Source of the DNA: JBGTCD01 sp041749015
Lineage (GTDB): Bacteria; Bacteroidota; Bacteroidia; Cytophagales; Cyclobacteriaceae
Assembly: GCA_041749015.1 (NCBI GenBank)
Contig: JBGTCD010000102.1
Span: forward strand, 1-31,523
Reading direction: 5' to 3'
DNA length: 31,523 nt
Position 1 is the first letter of the stretch. Every line of letters begins with the position of its first letter. Made by a program: the position numbers and the translations under genes. The notes beneath the pieces are model-generated. The model saw nothing but the letters and a program-made list of their open reading frames with translations, was not told the origin of the DNA and made no database searches. Below are positions 15,090 to 24,020 of the stretch, piece by piece.

Positions 15090-15650
15090 ATGAAAAATTT
15101 AAGACTACCTCTATTTTTATCCGCCTTTGTATTTATAATATTGTCAGCTTGTGGTACTTCTGATTCACAGGAGCAGGCAAGTTCAGAAAAATCACAGCCT
15201 TTAAGTACGGTTGGTCAATCAGGTGTCCAGGATGCTGACTCTAAACCAAACGTGGTGCAAATTGCAGTTGGGTCTGCAGACCATACCACCCTGGTTGCAG
15301 CATTGCAGGCTGCCGACTATGTGGATGCCCTGACCAACGTGGGACCGTTCACGGTATTTGCACCTACAAATGCCGCATTTGATGCTTTGCCTGAGGGTAC
15401 CCTCGAAACTTTGACCAAACCGGAAAACAAAAGGACCTTAAGGGATATTTTGGAGTATCACGTTTTGATTGGCGTATATCCCACTGCTAATCTTACCAAT
15501 GGCCGTAAAATTGGCACCGCAGATAGCAGAAGTATTGAGGTGAAGATCAGTGAGGATGGCACCGTTTTGATCAACGATGCTAAAATCATAGCTACGGTAG
15601 AAGCTTCCAACGGCTTGATTCATGTCATAGACCAGGTGCTGCAACCTTAG
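15090..15650 (+). CDS. FAS1 (fasciclin) domain lipoprotein
   Basis: This is a 186-residue lipoprotein: the signal ends in LSAC (C21) and is followed by a Ser/Glu/Gln-rich linker to about residue 50. The remainder is a single FAS1 domain. It shows the family's H1 stretch GPFTVFAPTNAAFDALP and the H2 region around ILEYHVLIGVY, with a final HVIDQVLQP. FAS1 domains are adhesion or protein-interaction modules. Their job in bacteria is poorly defined. The gene follows the second Rrf2 regulator in the same direction and has an FNR-like palindrome upstream, so it may be induced under low oxygen or NO with the nos system. The domain call is firm, the role unknown. Confidence 0.92.
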   Translation: MKNLRLPLFLSAFVFIILSACGTSDSQEQASSEKSQPLSTVGQSGVQDADSKPNVVQIAVGSADHTTLVAALQAADYVDALTNVGPFTVFAPTNAAFDALPEGTLETLTKPENKRTLRDILEYHVLIGVYPTANLTNGRKIGTADSRSIEVKISEDGTVLINDAKIIATVEASNGLIHVIDQVLQP

Positions 15651-15686
15651 TAGGCTAAGACTATTATTTGAAGTAAAAAAAGAGGC

Positions 15687-16472
15687 TTAATTGTATCTTG
15701 AGGTAAAGGTATCCCAGGATTTGCCATCTACCTTAGTGTATTTGGCATCAATACCTCCTTTTACCTTTAGGCCGGCAGTCTGTGTTTCTGAACCCATTTT
15801 GGCATATTTGATGTTGAGCTCTGAGCCTACTTTCGTGCCACGTAAGTCGATGCCCTCATATAATTTTGCATATTTAAAATTGGCATCTCTTTTAAATTCG
15901 GCTGATTGAAAATATCCAATCCTATCAAATTTGGCATACTTAAAATTGCCGCTGCCATTAAAATTGCAACCCGTGAACTCGCTTTCTTTGTCAAACTTGG
16001 CATACTTAAAATTGGCTTCCCGATGGAATACAGAGTTTAAAAAACTGGCATCCTTTTGAAACTTCGAATATTTGAAAGCTGCCGCACCCTTAAAGGTACA
16101 GTTGATAAATGTTACTGAATTTTTAAAGGAGGCGGTGAAGGTATTATTATTATCAACATTGATATAGGCGATAAAATCATCTTCGAAGGTACAATTTTTA
16201 AATACGAGTTTTCCATTGATCATCTTTTCATCCACATTAGTACTGCCCCACCATTTTCCTGACCAGAATTTTGCAAACCACCCTTCATCCCTATCCTCGG
16301 AATCAGAGTTGGTCAAGTTAACCACTCCTTTGATGTGGGCATTTTCTACGATGATGTCTTCTCCAGCTTTGGCTCTTTCGGCAACATTGGAACCATAAAC
16401 TTTGCTTTGGCTAAATACTGGAATCGTGGAAATAATCAGTAAAAGTAAGAGGAGGTAGGTAGTGGACTTCAT
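15687..16472 (-). CDS. Exported beta-helix protein with a 22-residue repeat (pentapeptide-like)
   Basis: This is a 261-residue protein with a clear signal peptide (hydrophobic residues 5-20, cleavage near FSQ). From about residue 90 to 250 bulky hydrophobic residues recur at alternating steps of 5 and 6. Within this, a KY(A/S/T)K motif recurs exactly every 22 residues, at 134, 156, 178, 200, 222 and 244. This is close to the pentapeptide-repeat beta helix, but the alternating 5/6 step is unusual for it. A WFAKFWSGKWWG stretch (66-76) precedes the repeats. The gene meets the FAS1 gene tail to tail, 36 bp apart. I cannot assign a function. Secretion plus a regular helix suggests a structural or binding protein of the periplasm or surface. 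Confidence 0.85.
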   Translation of the reverse strand: MKSTTYLLLLLLIISTIPVFSQSKVYGSNVAERAKAGEDIIVENAHIKGVVNLTNSDSEDRDEGWFAKFWSGKWWGSTNVDEKMINGKLVFKNCTFEDDFIAYINVDNNNTFTASFKNSVTFINCTFKGAAAFKYSKFQKDASFLNSVFHREANFKYAKFDKESEFTGCNFNGSGNFKYAKFDRIGYFQSAEFKRDANFKYAKLYEGIDLRGTKVGSELNIKYAKMGSETQTAGLKVKGGIDAKYTKVDGKSWDTFTSRYN

Positions 16473-16600
16473 GATGTTAAGGATTTTATTCTAATATAGT
16501 CAAGTTGTTTAATATCAGGACTACAAAATCCAGCAGAAGGTTGCATATCTACCGGGAGTGGTGGATAGGGTGCGGTAATTGGATGAATAATATGGGTTTT

Positions 16601-17578
16601 TTATTGTTCTCTGGTGACCAGGCCCTGTGCAAAATGTTTGAGTTGACCCCGGGCAAAGGGTGCTGCATTCACTTTTGCTAAATATCGAAATCCCTTTTCG
16701 AAGAAGCCATTCATTCTGTCTTCAGCAAGGGTACGAATTTCCAGTTGATCGTAAATCCTGGTAACGGCTTCTACTTTTTCTTTAGGATCAAATTTCTTTT
16801 TACTAATCCAGGAATTCAATTCTTTGGCGGTCTTCCCCTCAGCGAGTTCCAGAGCTTTGATCAGAAGATAGGTTTTTTTGTTGGAAATGATATCTCCGCC
16901 TTGCTGTTTGCCAAATCTTGATTCTTCTGCATACACATCCAGGATATCATCCATCAGTTGGAAGCCAATACCAATCTGGATTCCAAAATCACGCAATTTT
17001 TCTTGGTCGGCTTCATTTGCACCACCAATATAAGCCCCCAACCAGGTGCTAAAGCCCAGCAGCTCGGCTGTTTTTTTTCTGATCATTTCCAGGTAAGCGC
17101 CTTCGGAGACAAGGTCAATGGACTCAAAATCCATATCAATTTGCTGTCCCTCGCAAACGGCAATAGCGCAGGAGTTAAAAGCTTCTAAAACCTTGCGCAG
17201 TTTTTCGTCAGGGATTTCCATCAGCAACTCATAGGCCCGTACCAGCATGGCGTCACCTGATAAGATTCCGATATTGACATTCCATTGCTCATGAACCGTC
17301 GGTTTACCCCTTCTCAATGGGGCATTATCCATAATATCATCATGCATTAAAGTGAAATTATGGAATACCTCTACGGCAACGGCCGGGGATAAGGCAGGGG
17401 TTAAATCATCTTTAAAAATTTTGTAGGTAAGCAGGGTGAGCAGGGGCCTGAGACGCTTTCCGCCAAGTGACATCAGGTAATAAATAGGATCATATAGTGT
17501 AGCCGGTTCTTCCCCCAGCTTCAGTTTCCCAATGGCGTCCTCAACCTTTTTTAATAAACTTTTTGCCGACTGTCGCAT
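16601..17578 (-). CDS. Polyprenyl (short-chain isoprenyl) diphosphate synthase
   Basis: This is a 325-residue trans-prenyltransferase that extends allylic diphosphates with isopentenyl diphosphate. The first aspartate-rich motif DDIMD is at residues 80-84, with R89/R90 and the KPTVH stretch following. The second, DDILD, is at 210-214. GGKRLRP at 39-45 is the expected substrate-binding loop. All catalytic residues are intact and the length is normal. The phenylalanine five residues before the first DDxxD hints at a short or medium product, but the chain length (GGPP against longer quinone side chains) cannot be decided here. It lies 34 bp downstream of rnr in the same direction, so the two may be co-transcribed. 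Confidence 0.93.
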   Translation of the reverse strand: MRQSAKSLLKKVEDAIGKLKLGEEPATLYDPIYYLMSLGGKRLRPLLTLLTYKIFKDDLTPALSPAVAVEVFHNFTLMHDDIMDNAPLRRGKPTVHEQWNVNIGILSGDAMLVRAYELLMEIPDEKLRKVLEAFNSCAIAVCEGQQIDMDFESIDLVSEGAYLEMIRKKTAELLGFSTWLGAYIGGANEADQEKLRDFGIQIGIGFQLMDDILDVYAEESRFGKQQGGDIISNKKTYLLIKALELAEGKTAKELNSWISKKKFDPKEKVEAVTRIYDQLEIRTLAEDRMNGFFEKGFRYLAKVNAAPFARGQLKHFAQGLVTREQ

Positions 17579-17612
17579 AAGATGCGGTGTAGATAATTAT
17601 CTAACAATAATT

Positions 17613-19769
17613 TTAGTCTTTTTTGAATTCAAGGTCTACGGTACGTTTGTTTAGATTGGTACCGGTAACCCTTACCGTAACCGATTCACCCAGACCATAG
17701 GTAACTTTATTATGGCGCCCTACCATTGCCATATTCCGGTCATCAAATTCATAGAAATCATCCATCATCTGGCTTACCCGCACCATGCCTTCGCATTTGT
17801 TTTCTACCAACTCCACAAAAATGCCCCATTCGGTAACCCCTGAAATGATACCCTCAAAGACCTCCCCAACCTTGTCGGACATGAACTCTGCCTGTTTGTA
17901 CTTGATAGAGGCTCTTTCGGCGTCAGAAGCCCTCTTTTCCATTTCGGATGAATGCAGGCATTTGGGTTCATATTCCTCTTTGGATACCGGGGCGCCATTA
18001 TTTAGATAATGCTGCAAAAGCCTGTGCACCATCATGTCAGGATACCTCCGAATAGGGGAGGTGAAATGGGTATAATGGTCAAATGATAAACCAAAATGGC
18101 CTTTTTCAGCGGTAGTATATTTTGCCTTTGCCATAGAACGTATGCCCAGCTGCTGCAATACATTTTCTTCAGGCTTCCCAACTATTTCTTCCATGAGCCG
18201 ATTGAGCTCGTGGGCGATTGAAGCTTTTAGATTTAGCTTATGGCCAAATTTTCCTGCAAATAGCGCGAAGCTTGCAATCTTCTCGGGGTCTGGATCATCA
18301 TGCGTGCGGTACACAAATGGATGCGAAGGACCATTTTTGCCTTTATTGAAAATGAAAGTGGCTACCTTTTTATTAGCCAGCAGCATGAACTCTTCAATCA
18401 TTTTGTGAGCATCCTTCCTGACTTTAGGGATGACCTCCAGAGGCTTTCCTTTCTCGTCAAGCCGAAATTTCACTTCCGTAGTTTCAAAATTAATGGCGCC
18501 CTCCTGATACCGCTTTGCCCGCATTTTTTTTGCAATAGCATTGAGGGTTTGAAGTTCTTTGGCATAATCGCCTTTGCCGGTTTCAATCCCCTCCTGGGCA
18601 TCCTCATAAGCGAATCTACGGTCAGAATGAATCACCGTCCTGCCAAACCATTCTTTATATACTTTCCCTGACTCGTCCATCTCAAATATGGCTGAAAACG
18701 AAAGTTTATCTTCATGGGGTCTTAGGGAACAAAGCTCATTTGAAAGCCTCTCAGGCAGCATCGGAATGGTACGGTCTACCAGGTACACGGAAGTGGCTCT
18801 GCTGTAGCCCTCTTCCTCGATAGGGGTGCCCGGCCTCACATAGTGGGTGACATCTGCAATATGGATTCCAATTTCGAGCCGGCCATTGTCCAGATCACGG
18901 ATTGACAGGGCATCGTCAAAGTCTTTGGCATCTTCAGGGTCTATGGTAAAAGTAGTCACTTTACGCATGTCCCTTCTTTTTTTGTATTCTGCATCTGTCA
19001 GGTCATCAGGGATTTTTTCAGCGGCATTGATCAGATGAGGGTCGAACTTAAAGGGCAGGTCAAACTCTGCCATGATGGAATGGATCTCCGCATCATTTTC
19101 GCCTGCCGCACCCAGCACATCCACGATTTTGCCTTTGGGATTTTTTTGGAATGATGGCCACTCTGTTATTTCCACAATCACCTTATCATTATTTTTAGCA
19201 CCCCCTGCACTTTCAATGGGCACAAATATATCCTGGTGCATTTTTTTGCTATCAGGCACCATAAAGGCAAAGTTTTCGGAAACCTCCAATCTGCCCACGA
19301 ACCTGGTTCTTGCCCTTTGTACAATACGCTGTACCTTGCCCTCCGGTCTGCCGCCTTTGCCGGTACTGGTGATCACCACTTCTACAGTATCACCATCCAA
19401 AGCAAATTTTAAATCCTGGGCTTTTACAAACACGTCCTGTTCAGTTTCCGGATTTACAATAAATGCAAACCGTGAACTCACAAAATCTACCGTGCCTACA
19501 ATACCTTTTGATTCACTCGTGCTGGCATAATTGCCTTTGCCTACCATTTTTATTTTATCTGCCTGCTGTAGCTCATCCAGGGCATAGGGCAGGTCTCTTA
19601 AGGCAGTGCGCGAATGGATGCCAAGCCTTTTCTTTATTTGCCTTTGGGTGAGGGTTGCACTGAGATCAGCATCCAGCAAGTTGCTGATAGCACGCTTTAA
19701 TTCTGATAAATTACTGGTAGTTTTTTTGGGTTTTTTACCGCGGGGGTCACTCTTTCTTTTTCTTCCCAT
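17613..19769 (-). CDS. rnr: Ribonuclease R
   Basis: This is a 718-residue 3'-5' exoribonuclease that degrades structured RNA and helps quality control of rRNA and tmRNA-tagged messages. Order of domains: basic N terminus with a helix-turn-helix-like segment (about 20-80), two cold-shock domains (about 85-220), the RNB catalytic domain (about 265-600) and a C-terminal S1 domain (about 630-715). The catalytic aspartates sit in DPEDAKDFDD at D277, D283, D285 and D286, with the exact RNase II/R spacing. HYTHFTSPIRRYPD is the conserved end of the RNB domain. It ends with the S1 domain and lacks the long lysine-rich tail of the E. coli enzyme, as is usual in Bacteroidota. Confidence 0.96.
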   Translation of the reverse strand: MGRKRKSDPRGKKPKKTTSNLSELKRAISNLLDADLSATLTQRQIKKRLGIHSRTALRDLPYALDELQQADKIKMVGKGNYASTSESKGIVGTVDFVSSRFAFIVNPETEQDVFVKAQDLKFALDGDTVEVVITSTGKGGRPEGKVQRIVQRARTRFVGRLEVSENFAFMVPDSKKMHQDIFVPIESAGGAKNNDKVIVEITEWPSFQKNPKGKIVDVLGAAGENDAEIHSIMAEFDLPFKFDPHLINAAEKIPDDLTDAEYKKRRDMRKVTTFTIDPEDAKDFDDALSIRDLDNGRLEIGIHIADVTHYVRPGTPIEEEGYSRATSVYLVDRTIPMLPERLSNELCSLRPHEDKLSFSAIFEMDESGKVYKEWFGRTVIHSDRRFAYEDAQEGIETGKGDYAKELQTLNAIAKKMRAKRYQEGAINFETTEVKFRLDEKGKPLEVIPKVRKDAHKMIEEFMLLANKKVATFIFNKGKNGPSHPFVYRTHDDPDPEKIASFALFAGKFGHKLNLKASIAHELNRLMEEIVGKPEENVLQQLGIRSMAKAKYTTAEKGHFGLSFDHYTHFTSPIRRYPDMMVHRLLQHYLNNGAPVSKEEYEPKCLHSSEMEKRASDAERASIKYKQAEFMSDKVGEVFEGIISGVTEWGIFVELVENKCEGMVRVSQMMDDFYEFDDRNMAMVGRHNKVTYGLGESVTVRVTGTNLNKRTVDLEFKKD

Positions 19770-19833
19770 ATCTAGGGTTCCTCTTTAATGCAAAGATGCA
19801 ACTTATTACAAAGCCTTCCTTGGCAATTCTTAA

Positions 19834-20523
19834 TTATTTCCTGAAGGGGATGTTATAAAACACCTGATAATTGAATCCCCACCAGGTGTTTTTGATGGTT
19901 TTGCCATAGCCGGGCACTTCGTAGGAGGCATGCAGGTCATCCCCCGTAATTTTAAGGCCCAGTTTGAGCCGGGCGGTAAAGCCCATCCATAGCCCTTTAT
20001 ATACCGGCACTTTAAGCCCGGAGGTAATTTCAAACCATCGGGCGGTTACCTGATTATTGACCAGCCTTATTTGTCCATCAGTTTCCCACGCAATATCATT
20101 ATAATAGTAATACAATGCATCTGAATATCGGCTTCTGCCATATCTAAACCCAAAGAAAATACTGCTTTCATCGGTAAGATCTTTCCAAAAAAAGTCCATA
20201 TCCAGGCCGGCACGGAAGTAATTGCCAGTGCTGGAATACGTAGAAAATTCACTACCTCGTGAAACATCCCAGGTGCCTAAATCCACAACCACAAAATATT
20301 TATGAATGGGGATTTCTATGTTCAATTCCAACTCAGTGTACTGGGGTTTGGCAAAGGTCTTGCCTATGGCAATCAAGTCGGTGCCAAGCCGTATCCCACT
20401 GGGGATAAAGTCTGGTTTTAGGCTGTCGGGCAGCACCTCTTTCACGGCCCTCTTAGCCTCTTCCTCCTGGGCAAAGACCTGGCAAGCCATGAGCATGAAT
20501 ACTATGCTAATTAATAACCTCAA
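19834..20523 (-). CDS. Exported protein, DUF6048-like
   Basis: This is a 229-residue protein with a signal peptide (hydrophobic 3-16, cleavage near VFAQ). The body is rich in alternating hydrophobic/aromatic strands (such as GIRLGTDL, YFRAGLDMDFF, IFFGFRYGRSRY) and ends in FR. That pattern is typical of outer-membrane beta barrels. The protein matches what I recall of the DUF6048 family, which sits next to DUF6452 genes in Bacteroidota. Its start lies inside the end of the upstream lipoprotein gene, a 17-bp overlap, so the two are probably translated together and may work as a pair in the envelope. No function is known. Confidence 0.85.
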   Translation of the reverse strand: MRLLISIVFMLMACQVFAQEEEAKRAVKEVLPDSLKPDFIPSGIRLGTDLIAIGKTFAKPQYTELELNIEIPIHKYFVVVDLGTWDVSRGSEFSTYSSTGNYFRAGLDMDFFWKDLTDESSIFFGFRYGRSRYSDALYYYYNDIAWETDGQIRLVNNQVTARWFEITSGLKVPVYKGLWMGFTARLKLGLKITGDDLHASYEVPGYGKTIKNTWWGFNYQVFYNIPFRK

Positions 20524-20986
20524 AATTGATAATATTTTTAATTTCTAAATCAAGGTTATTGACCTTGAGCGAGTCGAAAGTATGCCGGGCTACTTCCATA
20601 TTGGTAAGCTCAATATTGAAACCGCAATTTTCAGAAACAAAGCCCGGGCGAGAATCATAGTTTAATACAAGTGTGTCTGTGCCGGATAGCCGCTCAAAGA
20701 CGAAGGTGGTCACCGTATCGTTAGGATTGATCAATAAAATGAAAGGGGTAAAAATAGTGTCTTGAAAAGCATAAAGGGCATTGGAATTGAGGGCATATAT
20801 CCTTTGAAAAATCAAAGTATCCTGAACATTTCGCAACTCATCATCTACCTCCTCCAACCTGAGAAAATTAATTTCGATGCGGTTATCTCCTTCAAAAACA
20901 CAATCCGGCCGGTCCAGACAGCCCATAGCCATCCTGGATAGCACCAGACCCATGATAAAATACCGGATTGTTTTATAGTGATTCAC
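20507..20986 (-). CDS. Small lipoprotein, DUF6452-like
   Basis: This is a protein of about 159 residues if it starts at the GTG at 20986. A longer frame reaches a TTG at 20998, but that TTG is itself the end of a TATATTTG promoter element, so the longer start would lie upstream of the predicted transcript. From the GTG the protein has a short signal with K and R near its start, a hydrophobic stretch, and a cysteine after MAMG. The mature part begins LDRPDCVFEGDN, resembling the DUF6452 family. It contains alternating strands and an NPNDTVTTF stretch. It overlaps the downstream DUF6048-like gene by 17 bp and diverges from rimO. Function unknown. Confidence 0.82.
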   Translation of the reverse strand: MNHYKTIRYFIMGLVLSRMAMGCLDRPDCVFEGDNRIEINFLRLEEVDDELRNVQDTLIFQRIYALNSNALYAFQDTIFTPFILLINPNDTVTTFVFERLSGTDTLVLNYDSRPGFVSENCGFNIELTNMEVARHTFDSLKVNNLDLEIKNIINFEVIN

Positions 20987-20995
20987 AATGACCCG

Positions 20996-21003
20996 CAAAT
21001 ATA
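20996..21003 (-). promoter_or_regulatory. -7 element of the DUF6452/DUF6048 pair
   Basis: TATATTTG on the minus strand is an exact TAnnTTTG match. Transcription would start near 20990, leaving only a few bases before the GTG at 20986. This is the main reason to prefer that start codon. No clear -33 TTG is seen. Confidence 0.5.
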
Positions 21004-21041
21004 GATACTCAGCTTTAATTAATGGAACGAATTGTTTTTTG

Positions 21042-21049
21042 TATTTTTG
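21042..21049 (+). promoter_or_regulatory. -7 element of rimO
   Basis: TATTTTTG is an exact TAnnTTTG match 21 bases before the rimO start codon. The predicted leader is about 15-18 nt. A standard-spacing -33 TTG is not evident. Confidence 0.5.
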
Positions 21050-21070
21050 CAGTCCTTTTAAAAATTTATT

Positions 21071-22382
21071 TTGAAAACAAAAACAAGAACCAGGGATAAG
21101 GTCAACATCGTAACGCTAGGATGCGCCAAAAACATCGTAGATTCTGAAGTGCTCCTCACCCAACTCAAAGGTAATGATATTGACGTTTTCCACGAGCGCA
21201 AAAAGAATGACGCCAATGTGATCATCATCAACACCTGCGGATTTATTGAAAATGCCAAGCAGGAGTCCATCGATACCATCCTCATGTATGCAGATGCCAA
21301 GGATCGGGGACTGGTCGATAAGGTTTTTGTAACCGGATGCCTTTCACAACGGTACAAGGATGATCTTCAAAAAGAAATACCACAGGTAGATGCTTTTTTT
21401 TGGCACCATGGAACTGCCTTTGCTGCTCCGAAAGTTTAAAGCGGACTATAAGCACGAGCTTGTCGGTGAAAGAATAACCAGTACCTCCAGACATTACTCC
21501 TATTTAAAGATATCAGAAGGGTGTGATCGTCCTTGCTCCTTTTGTGCCATACCGCTAATGCGGGGTAAACATGTCTCCAAGCCCATCGAAGCCCTGGTGC
21601 ATGAAGCCGCCCATCTGGCAAAGAATGGCACTAAAGAACTTCTCATTATTGCTCAGGATTCTACTTATTATGGACTGGATATCTATAAAAAAAGGAATCT
21701 GGCTGAACTTTTACAGCGATTGGCTGATGTAGATGGTATTGAATGGGTGCGCTTGCATTATGCCTTTCCTTCGGGATTCCCTGAGGATGTTCTGGATGTA
21801 ATGGCTGATCATCCTAATATTTGTAAATACCTGGATATCCCACTTCAGCATGGCTCCACAAAAGTTCTTCGGTTGATGCGCAGGGGCATTACCCGCCAAA
21901 AAACCGAGGCACTCCTGGATACCATTAGAGCTAAGGTGCCTGGGATTGCCATCAGGACCACCCTTATTTCCGGCCATCCTGGTGAAACAGATGCTGATCA
22001 TGAAGAGATGCTGGAGTTTGTGGAAAGATCAAGGTTTGAAAGGTTGGGCATTTTCACCTACTCACATGAGGAAAACACACATGCCTTCTCCATGGAAGAT
22101 GATGTCCCTGAGGCGGTAAAGCAAGAAAGAGCTGATCAGGTCATGGCCCTTCAGCAATCCATATCCAACGAAATCAATCAGGAGCGCATAGGAAAAATCT
22201 ATCCGGTACTCATCGATCGTAAGGAAGGGGAATATTTTGTTGGGCGGACGGAGTATGACTCTCCGGAGGTGGACAATGAAGTGCTTATTGATGCCAAAAA
22301 TCAGTATTTAAGAATCGGGGATTTTGTTAAAGCCCGCATCACAGGAGCGCACGATTATGACCTGCTGGCAGAAGTGGTGTAA
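21071..22382 (+). pseudogene. rimO: Ribosomal protein S12 methylthiotransferase, frameshifted as written
   Basis: RimO is a radical-SAM enzyme that methylthiolates an aspartate of ribosomal protein S12. Frame one (21071-21439) gives the N-terminal domain with cluster cysteines C18, C56 and C90. Frame two (21390-22382) gives the radical-SAM motif CDRPCSFC and a C-terminal TRAM domain. Together they make a full-length enzyme of about 436 residues with nothing missing. They join at a run of eight Ts (21394-21401). One T fewer restores the family sequence VDAFFGTMELP. The start is TTG: no ATG lies upstream in frame, and translation from it gives the usual MKTKT opening. The second frame could start at the ATG at 21390, but that product would lack the first cluster domain. 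A sequencing indel, a true recent frameshift or slippage on the T run are all possible. Confidence 0.9.
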
Positions 22383-22451
22383 AATGAACCGAACTTATAA
22401 TATATGGATTCGTTGAAAGAATATATTTAGAGCCTGACCTCCTGACTTTTT

Positions 22452-24020
22452 ATGCAAAAGCATTGTCTCGACTTCTCAAAAATCCGGTTGTTCACACCTC
22501 TATTTCTTGATTATCTGGGTCAGAAAAAAGAGCTTAAATCTTTTTATGGTTTATTTCCCAAGCCTGAAAACTTCCAAAAGCAAATTGATTTCAAGGCTGA
22601 TAATTTTTCTAAGGAATCCAGAGCAGTTCTGGTGAAGGCCTTAAAAGCCCAATACGCAGAAATTAAGTTGAGCGGTCAGGTAGCCGATAATATTGAGTGT
22701 TTAGCTGATTCCAAAACATTCACCGTTACCACCGGCCATCAGTTGAATATCTTCACCGGGCCATTATACACCTTTTATAAGATCATCACCGTAATCAAGG
22801 CTTGTCAGGAGCTTACGGTAGCCTATCCTAAGAAGAAATTTGTACCGGTATATTGGATGGCAACAGAAGATCACGACCTGGCTGAGATCAACCACTTGTA
22901 TTTTAGCGGGTCAAAGATTTCCTGGGATACGGATCAGGAGGGTGCGGTAGGGCGAATGCACCCTGTCGGCCTTGATGCAATAGGCAAGCAGGTCGGCAAG
23001 GCCGGAGCTGTTTTTTCAGAGGCCTATAAATCCTCCGCTAATCTTGCCGAGGCAGTAAGGAAATATTTTCATGAGATTTTTGAGCCTTATGGATTGGTAA
23101 TTCTTGATGGTGATGATCAAACTTTAAAAGCCAGATTTAAGACGGTGATGGAAGAGGATGTATTTAGACATACACCAAATGATCTCGTCAATGCATCCTG
23201 TTCTGATCTTGAGGGCCTGGGCTATAAGACTCAGATTTTCCCCCGTAAAGTCAACTTTTTTTATCTTGATGAGGGTGTTAGATGCCGGATCGAAGCCGAC
23301 CAAAATGGTTTTACGGGAGTAGGCACATCGTTGAAATGGACGAAAGAGGAGATGCAGGCACTGATCAATAATAATCCTGAAAAACTCAGCCCTAATGTCG
23401 TGCTGCGGCCCTTGTATCAGGAAATGGTGCTCCCCAATCTTGCCTATGTAGGTGGCCCGGCAGAAGTGGCCTATTGGTTACAACTAAAGCCAGTTTTCGA
23501 TCATTTTTCCATTACCTTTCCTATGGTAATGCCGAGGAATCATGTGCTATGGGTAAGCGGTAATGCCAGACGGAAATTAGAAAAGGCTGGATTGAATACG
23601 GAGCAATATTTTGAAAGTCCGGACAATCTGATTAGGGACTTGATTGAGGAGTCGGAAGGGGAGGCCCTGAGACTGGATTCCCAAAAAACGGAGGTCAGGA
23701 AAATTTTTGAAGTGATAAAAACACAAGCCGTTTCTCAGGATAAAACATTGGAAAAAATGGTATTGGCGGAGCAACAAAGAGCACTTAATAGCCTGGAAAA
23801 AATTGAAAAGAAGATGATGCAGGCTGCAAAAAGGAATAAGAAGGATCAAGCCAGACAGATAAGGTCAGGGCTGGAGGCATTATTCCCGGAAGGTACTCCA
23901 CAGGAACGCAGAATCAATATCCTTGACCTGGGGGTAGATCCGTGGCTATTCACTGCTCAGGTTATTGCTCAAATAGAGCCTTTTGATTACCGGTTCCACA
24001 TCCTTGTCGATAATGAATAA
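22452..24020 (+). CDS. bshC: Bacillithiol synthase, cysteine-adding enzyme
   Basis: This is a 522-residue enzyme that adds cysteine to glucosaminyl malate, the last step of bacillithiol synthesis. Bacillithiol is the low-molecular-weight thiol of many Bacteroidota and Firmicutes. The nucleotide-binding-fold motif TTGHQLNIFTGPLYTFYK begins at residue 93, followed by PVYWMATEDHDLAEI, both hallmarks of BshC. The C-terminal part has a charged coiled coil (about residues 395-455). The gene is 69 bp after rimO in the same direction and overlaps the next gene by 8 bp. The thiol system is relevant to redox and metal stress, fitting an organism that handles copper and NO. Confidence 0.95.
   Translation: MQKHCLDFSKIRLFTPLFLDYLGQKKELKSFYGLFPKPENFQKQIDFKADNFSKESRAVLVKALKAQYAEIKLSGQVADNIECLADSKTFTVTTGHQLNIFTGPLYTFYKIITVIKACQELTVAYPKKKFVPVYWMATEDHDLAEINHLYFSGSKISWDTDQEGAVGRMHPVGLDAIGKQVGKAGAVFSEAYKSSANLAEAVRKYFHEIFEPYGLVILDGDDQTLKARFKTVMEEDVFRHTPNDLVNASCSDLEGLGYKTQIFPRKVNFFYLDEGVRCRIEADQNGFTGVGTSLKWTKEEMQALINNNPEKLSPNVVLRPLYQEMVLPNLAYVGGPAEVAYWLQLKPVFDHFSITFPMVMPRNHVLWVSGNARRKLEKAGLNTEQYFESPDNLIRDLIEESEGEALRLDSQKTEVRKIFEVIKTQAVSQDKTLEKMVLAEQQRALNSLEKIEKKMMQAAKRNKKDQARQIRSGLEALFPEGTPQERRINILDLGVDPWLFTAQVIAQIEPFDYRFHILVDNE

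Noticed and set aside
15687..16472. Repeated short DNA words in this gene taken as a CRISPR-like or intergenic repeat array
   Set aside because: The repeats are in frame and code for the KYxK motif with variable bases between; they reflect protein repeats.
16547..16566. Hairpin after the polyprenyl synthase gene (ATCTACC with GGTGGAT) as a terminator
   Set aside because: It is a seven-pair stem with one wobble or mismatch and no U run on the minus strand. Too weak to list.
20987..20998. TTG start for the DUF6452-like gene
   Set aside because: The TTG is the last three bases of the TATATTTG promoter element, so it would not be in the transcript if that promoter is used.
23983..24012. Upstream ATG extending the cyclo-ligase by ten residues
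   Set aside because: The added residues are bshC coding sequence in another frame. The family normally begins at the MNKQDLR methionine at 24013.
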